Shown in pieces: positions 7,208 to 13,440 of a DNA stretch of 13,769 bases. Under the pieces are notes generated by a model. That model was not told the origin of the DNA and ran no database searches. It saw only the letters and a program-made list of their open reading frames with translations. Numbering within the stretch: position 1 is the first letter of the stretch; each line of letters starts with the position of its first letter. Position numbers and translations under genes: made by a program. This stretch comes from Verrucomicrobiota bacterium (GTDB lineage: Bacteria > Verrucomicrobiota > Verrucomicrobiia > Methylacidiphilales > Verrucolacustridaceae), in NCBI GenBank assembly GCA_016876055.1, contig VHDM01000032.1, positions 1-13,769 on the forward strand, given 5' to 3'.

Positions 7208-7678
7208 ATGCCGATCACCCAAGCTGAACTTACCCAGGCCCGGAAAATCTGGGGCGACGCCTTGGTTGCCATCTCCACGGCTTACGACACCCAAGGGATG
7301 GCCACCGCAATCCAACTGGCCAATGCGACCTTGGATGAGGTTTACGGCTACCATCTTGGTCCGGTTCTGTTCAAACCAACGTTGACAAGTGGAGCGAAAA
7401 CTTTTCGAACCACCCGGGAAGGGGCGCTCTCTTATTTTGTGGGGCAAAATCCCAAATTTTCCGACCAAGGCTTTGCGCTGAAAGGCTGGCGTTCCGTCAA
7501 AACGGAAACTGCCGCCTGTTTTGTGGAAGATACCATTGCCATGTGGATGGGCTGGGTCACCTTCACGGACAAGGACGGCAAGGTCACGAAAGTGGACAAG
7601 ACCTGGGGCTACAAGAAAGATTCATCGGGGGTGCTGCGCATCGTTCTTCATCATTCCTCGTTGCCCTACTCGCCGTAA
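7208..7678 (+). CDS. NTF2-like / CaMKII-association-domain family protein
   Basis: The 156-residue protein has no signal peptide or membrane segment. I recognise the pattern of a small bacterial family built on the calcium/calmodulin-kinase II association fold (SnoaL/NTF2-like cone). Features are W-G-x-A-L-V-A-I near residue 15, YGY near 46, VLFKPT around 53-58, FRTTREGALSYFVG, a central GFALKGW, and the conserved C-terminal LHHSSLPYSP. Such folds bind small molecules or oligomerise, and no catalytic role can be assigned here. The start is fixed: TGA immediately precedes ATG 7208 in frame, so no longer product is possible. A Shine-Dalgarno is weak at best. Its GC content is clearly below its neighbours (about 94 of 180 bases are G or C in 7381-7560). 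It sits alone between two copies of a diverged repeat, which suggests acquisition or insertion. Confidence 0.8.
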   Translation: MPITQAELTQARKIWGDALVAISTAYDTQGMATAIQLANATLDEVYGYHLGPVLFKPTLTSGAKTFRTTREGALSYFVGQNPKFSDQGFALKGWRSVKTETAACFVEDTIAMWMGWVTFTDKDGKVTKVDKTWGYKKDSSGVLRIVLHHSSLPYSP

Positions 7679-7680
7679 TC

Positions 7681-7830
7681 TCACTCCAAGTTATCGGCGA
7701 AACGCCAATCGGCCGGGTGGACCGGAAGTCCTTCGTGAAGGTGAGCCGGTATTCTTGGCAGATCTTGCACCTTCCCTGGGGGCGGGGCGATGACCTTCGA
7801 CCCACCATCTTGGATTACCCTCTCGGGCAT
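7681..7830 (-). pseudogene. Remnant of the ATPase N-terminus in repeat copy B (49-codon open frame)
   Basis: Read on the minus strand, this frame starts MPERVIQDGGSKVIAPPPGK and contains HLHEG further on. It aligns without gaps to the first 35 residues of the P1B-4 ATPase with 14 identities: E-R-V-x-Q-x-x-G, V-I-A, D-L and H-E-G all fall in register. It ends at TGA 7683-7681, two bases beyond the stop of the convergent NTF2-like gene. No P-type ATPase core follows, so this is most simply a 5' fragment left by duplication. The open frame and conserved spacing leave open a retained small protein. Confidence 0.5.
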
Positions 7831-7951
7831 CGTTTTAGGCTCACTTTCCCCCGGCCTCGGGGACCAACTTTTCCTCAGCCCTTGCCAAGCCCCTGACCCT
7901 GTTTATTTTCCAAAAAATGCCTGCAACCGCCCCTGCCAAGCCAAAGAGGAC
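7732..7951. repeat. Diverged direct repeat, copy B (ATPase-like remnant + control region + gcvP start)
   Basis: This is the partner of 6861-7080, shifted by 871 bases with no gap. It contains the ATPase-like remnant frame, the conserved block beginning GACCAACTTT at 7862, and the true start of gcvP. Copy B is the one still joined to intact gcvP. Similarity is not convincing to the left of about 7732 or to the right of about 7951. Confidence 0.85.
7882..7909 (+). promoter_or_regulatory. gcvP: Candidate gcvP promoter
   Basis: TTGCCA (7882-7887, five of six against TTGACA) and TATTTT (7904-7909, four of six) are separated by 16 bases. The -10 box ends seven bases before ATG 7917, and CCAAAAA lies between with no Shine-Dalgarno, so the message could be leaderless. 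TTGCCA is conserved at the same place in copy A. I see no glycine riboswitch in the 238-base gap. Confidence 0.4.
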
Positions 7952-10823
7952 TTCGGCTGGCCCCCAGCCAGCAACCCCAGCGCTTGTGGCGGAAGACTTT
8001 TCTTTTCTCCCTCGCCATCTCGGTCCCACCGATAAAGACCAGCAGGAGATGCTCGCTCTCCTCGGCTTAAAAACCCTTGAGGATCTGGTTCACGCGGCTC
8101 TCCCGCCCGGCCTGCCCTCCGCCACCCCCCCCGCCCTTCCCCCCGCCCGATCAGAAGCCGCCGCCCTCGTGGAATTGGAAAAAATTCTCTCCCAGAACCA
8201 GTCCCGCCGCTCCCTGATCGGGCTCGGTTATCACGGCACCCTCACTCCCTCCATGCTCCGGCGTAACCTCCTTGAGGATCCCGGTTGGTACAGTGCCTAC
8301 ACCCCCTACCAAGCCGAGATTTCCCAGGGGCGACTGGAGGCTCTTCTCAATTTCCAAACCATGGTCCTCGAGCTTACCGGGATGGAGATTGCCAATGCCT
8401 CTCTCCTCGACGAGGGCACGGCCGCCGCCGAAGCCGTTTCTCTTGCCCACGCCGCCCTCAACCAGACAGAACGGGACACCCTCTGGATCACCCCTGGCCT
8501 CCACCCCTCCACCGCCGCCGTTGTTCATAACCGCATTTCTGTCCTCGGCTGGAAAATCCACCAGTCCGCCGACTTCCCCGCCCACCTCTCTGCCAAACTA
8601 TTTGCCGGCCTCCTCGCCAACCCGGAATCCGACGGCCGGGTGCACGACCTTCGGCCCGCCCTGCAGCAGCTCCGCAACTCCGGCGCCCTTTCCATCGTCG
8701 CCGCCGATCCCCTTTCCCTCTTCCTCTTCACCCCGCCGGGCGAACTCGGTGCCGATCTTGCCGTTGGCAACACCCAACGTTTTGGCGTCCCGGTCGGCTT
8801 CGGGGGCCCCCACGCCGCCTACTTCGCCACCAAGCTCACCCACCAGCGCCTCCTCCCCGGCCGCCTCGTCGGCGTCTCCAAGGACACCGCCGGCCGCACC
8901 GCCTACCGCCTCTCTCTCCAGACCCGCGAGCAGCACATCCGGCGCGACCGCGCCACCAGCAACATCTGCACCGCCCAAGTTCTCCTCGCCGTCCTTGCCT
9001 CAATGTACGCCCTGTTCCACGGACCCGAGGGGCTAAAGAAAATCGCCCTCCGCATCCACGGCCACGCCCGCCGGCTCGCTGAAGGTCTCGCTGGCGGCGG
9101 CTTCCGCATCACCCACGCCTCTTATTTCGACACCCTCCGCATCTCCGGTTCCACCCGGGAACTTGGGCAAGCCGCTGCCAAAGCCCATGCCTCTGGCTAC
9201 AACCTCCGCCATTTCGATAACGGCGACCTCGGCATCACCCTCGACGAAAAGACCGACGATGCAGAGGTCGACGCCCTGCTAAAATTGTTCGGCGCAAAAC
9301 CTTCGGGGGGTTCCTCAACCACGCCCAAAATCTCAGGTCCCCTGGCGCGCACCTCCCCGCCCCTCAAACACCCCATTTTCTCCACCCACCGCAACGAGAA
9401 CGAGCTCCTCCGTTATATCCGTCGTCTCGCCGCCAAGGATCTCACCCCCGCCCACTCCATGGTCCCGCTCGGCTCCTGCACCATGAAGTTGAACGCCTCC
9501 TCCGAGCTCACCCCGCTCGGCTGGTCCACCGTCACCGATCCCCACCCCTTCGCCCCAGCCGACCAGAACCCCGGCTACGCCCGCATGGTCGCCGATCTCG
9601 AGGATTGGCTCGGCAAAATCACCGGCCTGCCCCACGTCTCCCTCCAGCCCAACGCCGGCTCCCAGGGCGAATACACCGGTCTCCTCGCCATCCGCGCCTG
9701 GCAACACTCCCGCGGCCAGTCCCAGCGCGATATCTGCCTCATCCCCGTCTCCGCCCACGGCACCAACCCCGCCAGCGCCGTCCTCGCCGGCCTCCGCGTC
9801 GTCGCCGTCGCCTGCGACTCCGCCGGCAACGTCGATCTCGCCGACCTCGACGCCAAGATCAAGGAACATGGCCCCCGCATCGCCGCCGCCATGGTCACCT
9901 ACCCTTCCACCCACGGCGTCTTTGAGGCCGGCATCCGCGACTTCTGCAAAAAGATCCACGATGCCGGCGGCCAGGTCTATCTCGACGGCGCCAACCTCAA
10001 CGCCCTCGTCGGCATCTGCCGCCCCGGCGATTTCGGCGCCGACGCCTGCCACCTCAACCTTCACAAGACCTTCTGCATCCCTCACGGCGGCGGCGGACCC
10101 GGGGTCGGCCCCGTCGCCGTCGCCAAGCACCTCGCCCCCTTCCTCCCCTCCCACCCTCTCGAAAAGGTTCCTGCAGGCAAGGTCGGCCCCGTCGCCTCCG
10201 CCCCGCAGGGCAGCGCCAGCATCCTCGTCATTCCCTGGATGTACCTCGCCATGGTTGGCGCCCGCGGCCTCGCCCGTTGCACCGAGGTCGCCCTCCTCAA
10301 CGCCAACTATCTCGCCAAGAAACTCGCGCCCCACTACCCCATCCTCTTCCGCGGCGCCGGGGGCTGGGTCGCCCACGAGTTCATCGTCGATCTCCGTCCC
10401 TTTAAAGCCTCCGCCGGGATCGAGGTGGACGACGTCGCCAAGCGCCTCATGGATTACGGCTTCCACGCCCCCACCGTCTCCTGGCCCGTCGGCGGCACCA
10501 TCATGATCGAGCCCACCGAGTCCGAATCCCGCGAAGAGCTCGACCGCTTTGCCGACGCCCTCATCGCCATCCGCCAGGAGATCGCCGAGATCGAGTCCGG
10601 CAAAATGGACCGCGCTAAAAATCCTCTCAAGCTCGCCCCCCACCCCGCGGCCGACGTTCTCAGCGAATCCTGGGACCGGCCCTACACCCGCGAAAAGGCC
10701 GCCTTCCCCGCCCCTTGGACCCGCACCTCCAAATACTGGCCCACCGTCTCCCGCATCGACGCCGTCCACGGCGACCGCAACTTAATCTGCTCCTGCCCCT
10801 CCGTCTCCGATTTAGCCTCTTGA
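7917..10823 (+). CDS. gcvP: Glycine dehydrogenase (decarboxylating), P-protein of the glycine cleavage system
   Basis: This PLP enzyme decarboxylates glycine and passes the aminomethyl group to lipoylated H-protein. The 968-residue product is the full-length single-chain form (E. coli 957), not the split GcvPA/GcvPB type. The N-terminal half contains FLPRHLGP near 30, YTPYQAEISQGRLEALLNFQT and the ASLLDEGTAAAEA segment. The C-terminal half has SMVPLGSCTMKLN, LQPNAGSQGEY, SAHGTNPASA and the PLP lysine Lys717 in LNLHKTFCIPHGGGGPG. The protein ends near DRNLICSCP. An Ala/Pro/Lys-rich N-terminal extension of about 25 residues precedes the family core. GTG at 7986 is an alternative start, but similarity in copy A supports the ATG region being coding. 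No Shine-Dalgarno is visible. gcvT and gcvH are not in the window. The convergent flavoprotein downstream is a candidate L-protein. Codon thirds are very C-rich. Confidence 0.97.
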   Translation: MPATAPAKPKRTSAGPQPATPALVAEDFSFLPRHLGPTDKDQQEMLALLGLKTLEDLVHAALPPGLPSATPPALPPARSEAAALVELEKILSQNQSRRSLIGLGYHGTLTPSMLRRNLLEDPGWYSAYTPYQAEISQGRLEALLNFQTMVLELTGMEIANASLLDEGTAAAEAVSLAHAALNQTERDTLWITPGLHPSTAAVVHNRISVLGWKIHQSADFPAHLSAKLFAGLLANPESDGRVHDLRPALQQLRNSGALSIVAADPLSLFLFTPPGELGADLAVGNTQRFGVPVGFGGPHAAYFATKLTHQRLLPGRLVGVSKDTAGRTAYRLSLQTREQHIRRDRATSNICTAQVLLAVLASMYALFHGPEGLKKIALRIHGHARRLAEGLAGGGFRITHASYFDTLRISGSTRELGQAAAKAHASGYNLRHFDNGDLGITLDEKTDDAEVDALLKLFGAKPSGGSSTTPKISGPLARTSPPLKHPIFSTHRNENELLRYIRRLAAKDLTPAHSMVPLGSCTMKLNASSELTPLGWSTVTDPHPFAPADQNPGYARMVADLEDWLGKITGLPHVSLQPNAGSQGEYTGLLAIRAWQHSRGQSQRDICLIPVSAHGTNPASAVLAGLRVVAVACDSAGNVDLADLDAKIKEHGPRIAAAMVTYPSTHGVFEAGIRDFCKKIHDAGGQVYLDGANLNALVGICRPGDFGADACHLNLHKTFCIPHGGGGPGVGPVAVAKHLAPFLPSHPLEKVPAGKVGPVASAPQGSASILVIPWMYLAMVGARGLARCTEVALLNANYLAKKLAPHYPILFRGAGGWVAHEFIVDLRPFKASAGIEVDDVAKRLMDYGFHAPTVSWPVGGTIMIEPTESESREELDRFADALIAIRQEIAEIESGKMDRAKNPLKLAPHPAADVLSESWDRPYTREKAAFPAPWTRTSKYWPTVSRIDAVHGDRNLICSCPSVSDLAS

Positions 10824-10828
10824 ATCGT

Positions 10829-10841
10829 GGGGTCAGACCCC
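10829..10841. terminator. Small GGGGT-CAG-ACCCC hairpin after gcvP
   Basis: A five-bp perfect stem with a three-base loop begins five bases after the gcvP stop codon, in the 45-base gap between two convergent genes. There is no T-run on either strand, so it is not a standard intrinsic terminator. It may assist 3'-end formation or be a short palindromic repeat unit. Function is inferred from position only. Confidence 0.3.
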
Positions 10842-10868
10842 GAAGCCATCGCCACAACCGACCTCTTT

Positions 10869-12299
10869 CTACCGCCTTCCACCCCCCGCGGAAATTTTCC
10901 CGAAAATTTCCTCTGCGGGATATGTCCAAATCTCAGAAAGTGTCGGATGATAGTGCGGTAAATTCATCATCTCCTCCGCCGTTCCCCGATACCGCATGAT
11001 CGCCAACGGCTCATGAATCAGATCAGACGCATGCGGCCCCACCACCTGTGCCCCCGCAATCTCGCCCCTTTGCTTCAAGGCGATCAGCTTCACAAACCCA
11101 TCCGTCGCCCCCATCACCATTGATTTCCCATGGTCCGCAAACGGATAACTTGCCGTCACTGTCTCCCACCCTTTTTCTCGGCACTCCCTCTCGGAATACC
11201 CAACGGTCGCCACCTCGGGGGCCGTGAAGATCACCTCCAGCTTCAACCGGTAATCCATCCGCTCCATCGGCTCCTTACCCGCCAACAACGCCGCCGCGTT
11301 TTTCGCCGCCACCTCCCCCTGCTGGATCGCCAGATGCACCACCTCGTACGGCCCACAAACGTCCCCCGCCGCGAAGATATGGGGAACATTCGTCTGCTGG
11401 GTCGCCTGGGTCGTCACCTTTCCCTTCTCCGTCTTCACCCCCGCTGTCCAAAGGGCTAGTCCATCCGCGTCTGGTTCGCGACCCAATGCCTGCAGAATCT
11501 GTTCCGCCTCCACGCTCCGCTTCTTTCCGTTCTGCAAAAACTCGACCCTCTTTTTCTTTCCCCTCTTCACCACCCGCTGGATCTGCGTCCCGCAAAACAC
11601 CTCGCTCCCCTGCTCCCGGAACACCTTGGCCAGCGTGTCCCCCACCTCGGGGTCCGACTCCGGCAATAGCCGCTCGCTCCGCTGAACGATTGCCACCTTT
11701 ACCCCCAAATGGGCGTAATACTGGGCAAACTCCAACGCCACCGCCCTTCCCCCCAGAACAATCAGGCTTTTAACCGGCTTGGATACATGCAGGCACTCGT
11801 CACTCGTCCAATATCCCACCTCCTCCAGACCCGGAATCTCCCGCTTGGCCGTCCGCGAGCCGGTCGACACCAGAAACGTCTTCGCCTCAATCGCTGCCGG
11901 CACTCTCTCTTTACTCACCGATTCCAAGGCCAATCGGTGTGGACCTGTAAAACGCCCCTTCGCTCGGTGAAAGGTGAACTTCCCTTTCTCCAATTGTTCC
12001 CGCCGGTAATCCGCAAACTCCGCAATCAGCTGATCTTTCCGCTTCAGAATCGCCTTCCAGTCCGGCTTCGGTTTCCCCACCCGGATCCCAAACTCCTTCG
12101 CCCTTTCAATCTCATGGTTCCGATGCGCGCTCTCGAGCATTGTCTTGGTGGGCATGCAACCCCGTAAAATGCAAAGACCTCCCACCTGCTTTCCGCCTTC
12201 GATTATGGCCACCTTCAATCCTAGCGCCGCCGCCGTCCGCGCCGCCGCATAGCCCGCGCTCCCTGCGCCGACCACGGCCAGGTCGTAGGTGGGAGTCAT
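10869..12299 (-). CDS. Dihydrolipoamide dehydrogenase-like FAD/NAD(P) disulfide oxidoreductase
   Basis: This 476-residue flavoprotein belongs to the class I pyridine nucleotide-disulfide oxidoreductases (Lpd/MerA/glutathione reductase). The N-terminal FAD motif is GAGSAG at 11-16. The redox-active disulfide is Cys43-Cys48 in GGLCILRGCMPTK. TGSRT and AAGDVCG are the later FAD contacts, and the dimer-interface acid/base pair is His451/Glu456 in HYHPTLSE. The NAD-binding motif reads VLGGRAVALEFAQ, closer to the MerA-type GGSxVALE than to the GGGxIGxE of classical Lpd. It lacks an HMA domain and a C-terminal Cys pair, so it is not a mercuric reductase. Oxidation of dihydrolipoyl groups for the glycine cleavage or 2-oxoacid complexes is the likely role, supported by adjacency to gcvP. 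It starts seven bases after the acetyltransferase gene and is last in the ridA-pyrE-GNAT operon. Confidence 0.88.
   Translation of the reverse strand: MTPTYDLAVVGAGSAGYAAARTAAALGLKVAIIEGGKQVGGLCILRGCMPTKTMLESAHRNHEIERAKEFGIRVGKPKPDWKAILKRKDQLIAEFADYRREQLEKGKFTFHRAKGRFTGPHRLALESVSKERVPAAIEAKTFLVSTGSRTAKREIPGLEEVGYWTSDECLHVSKPVKSLIVLGGRAVALEFAQYYAHLGVKVAIVQRSERLLPESDPEVGDTLAKVFREQGSEVFCGTQIQRVVKRGKKKRVEFLQNGKKRSVEAEQILQALGREPDADGLALWTAGVKTEKGKVTTQATQQTNVPHIFAAGDVCGPYEVVHLAIQQGEVAAKNAAALLAGKEPMERMDYRLKLEVIFTAPEVATVGYSERECREKGWETVTASYPFADHGKSMVMGATDGFVKLIALKQRGEIAGAQVVGPHASDLIHEPLAIMRYRGTAEEMMNLPHYHPTLSEIWTYPAEEIFGKISAGGGRR
10886..10918. repeat. Strong palindrome spanning the last codons of the flavoprotein gene
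   Basis: GGAAATTTTC (10890-10899) and GAAAATTTCC (10902-10911) are perfect inverse copies around CC. They are flanked by CCGC (10886-10889) and GCGG (10915-10918) with a three-base bulge. It encodes part of the C-terminal EEIFGKIS of the flavoprotein and lies about 65 bases after gcvP, so it would fold in both convergent transcripts. It may serve as a 3' hairpin for gcvP mRNA. No T-run follows. Confidence 0.5.
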
Positions 12300-12306
12300 G
12301 AAAAAC

Positions 12307-12819
12307 TCAGGCGGTCAGGGTGACTTCGCCCGACTTGCCGCCAAACTTGGGATACAAAAACCGCGCCGCCGGAACCGTCTCGCGCGTCACCACCGCCGCT
12401 GTCTCCAGCCCCTTCTCTGCCAGATGCCGCAGCGACTCCTGCAATAGCGCCGCCCCCAGTCCGCGCCGCTGGTACTCGTAATCGATGGTCACCCCGGAAA
12501 GCAGGTGCGGTCCCTCACCGGGCACCGGATAGAGGGCACTGATTCCCACTACCCGGGGGCCGTGCACGAGGGCCAGCAACTCCATTCCGGTCACCGGCTT
12601 GCCTTCCGGAAACAGCCTTTTCCGTAGCTCCTCCAGGTGCCCATCCAGTCCGATGATCCAGCTCTTCTCATTTAAGAATGCTTTCTGAATCCCTTCCCAG
12701 ATCGCCTCCACGTTGTACTCCTTGAGCTCCTTAATCTCATGTTTGGCTGGCAAGGCGGGCGAATGGATGGGCGCCTTCTTTAAATCCCACTCAAACCGGA
12801 TCTTGCGGATGCGCTTCAT
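12307..12819 (-). CDS. GNAT-family N-acetyltransferase
   Basis: This is a predicted acetyl-CoA-dependent N-acyltransferase of unknown substrate. The acetyl-CoA pyrophosphate-binding motif is QRRGLG at residues 117-122, preceded by the beta-4 strand SGVTIDYEY and followed by the helix AALLQESLRHLAEKG. The C-terminal RFLYPKFGG matches the usual final 'FYxkxGF' segment. The N-terminal ~50 residues are charged and unfamiliar. I chose ATG 12819 (171 aa). The frame also opens at TTG 12852, which would add 11 residues and lie 18 bases after pyrE. Neither start has a clear Shine-Dalgarno. AATATT ends six bases before the ATG and could be an internal promoter. It lies between pyrE and the flavoprotein gene in the same orientation with short gaps, so it is probably co-transcribed. 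Confidence 0.85.
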   Translation of the reverse strand: MKRIRKIRFEWDLKKAPIHSPALPAKHEIKELKEYNVEAIWEGIQKAFLNEKSWIIGLDGHLEELRKRLFPEGKPVTGMELLALVHGPRVVGISALYPVPGEGPHLLSGVTIDYEYQRRGLGAALLQESLRHLAEKGLETAAVVTRETVPAARFLYPKFGGKSGEVTLTA

Positions 12820-12870
12820 CAGGAAAATATTGGAACGCAAAAGCGTCCCCAATCCAAGCCGGAATCCCGC

Positions 12871-13440
12871 CTAGCGGCTACCCGGTTTGACCGCGGGAAG
12901 CTTCTGCAGATCTGCCGGAATCTGATCCTGCGCAAACGTTTCCACTGGCAGTTTCATCAAGGAGCAAAGCGGCGCCCCTAGCTCGGGCGACTTCTCGCTC
13001 CGGTCCACCAGGCAAGCCACCCCCGTCACCTCTCCCCCCGCTTCTTTGACCAGTTGAATCACCTCCTTCACTGCACTGCCCGTTGTGATCACATCTTCCA
13101 CCACCAGAAACTTCTCCCCCCGCTTCACCTCAAATCGCCGGATCTTCAGTTTTCCCTCGTCTTTCTCCGCAAAAATATGCCGTCTCCCCAGGTGCCGACC
13201 CACCTCATGACCGACCAAAATGCCCCCCATCGCGGGTGAAATCACCGAATGGAACATCCACCGCTCTACCTTCAGCTTGGCTACCAGGGCCCCGCACAAC
13301 TCCGCCGTCGCCACCGGATCCTGCAGAACCAAAGCGCACTGGAAAAAAGTCCGGCTGTGCTGGCCCGACCGCAGCACAAAGTGTCCCTGCAAAAGCGCCC
13401 CGCACCGGCGGAACACCTCCAGAACCTGTTCTTGGATCAT
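12871..13440 (-). CDS. pyrE: Orotate phosphoribosyltransferase
   Basis: PyrE joins orotate to PRPP to form orotidine 5'-phosphate in de novo pyrimidine synthesis. The 189-residue protein has the PRPP-binding motif VVEDVITTGSA around 113-123 and the N-terminal FVLRSGQHSRTFFQ substrate segment (usual form 'L.SG..S..Y'). SPAMGGILVGHEV around 68-80 is the beta-strand loop, and the flexible loop FAEKDEGKLKIRRFEVKRGEK carries the basic residues. This loop style matches the Thermus/Aquifex-type PyrE more than the E. coli one. ATG 13440 overlaps the stop of the preceding RidA-family gene as ATGA, a classic translational-coupling arrangement. The C-terminus ends in a short Lys/Pro/Arg tail. The assignment is firm. 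Confidence 0.94.
   Translation of the reverse strand: MIQEQVLEVFRRCGALLQGHFVLRSGQHSRTFFQCALVLQDPVATAELCGALVAKLKVERWMFHSVISPAMGGILVGHEVGRHLGRRHIFAEKDEGKLKIRRFEVKRGEKFLVVEDVITTGSAVKEVIQLVKEAGGEVTGVACLVDRSEKSPELGAPLCSLMKLPVETFAQDQIPADLQKLPAVKPGSR

Noticed and set aside
7679..7916. Glycine riboswitch upstream of gcvP
   Set aside because: No tandem aptamer-like pattern is visible. The region is explained by the duplicated ATPase-like remnant and a simple promoter.
9333..10769. 478-codon minus-strand open frame opposite gcvP
   Set aside because: Gly/Ala/Asp-rich composition typical of antisense GC-rich coding DNA. It has no recognisable domain and lies wholly inside a well-supported gcvP.
10869..12299. 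Mercuric reductase assignment, given the nearby metal ATPase
   Set aside because: There is no N-terminal HMA domain and no C-terminal cysteine pair, which MerA needs. The neighbouring ATPase belongs to the P1B-4 group, not a mer operon.
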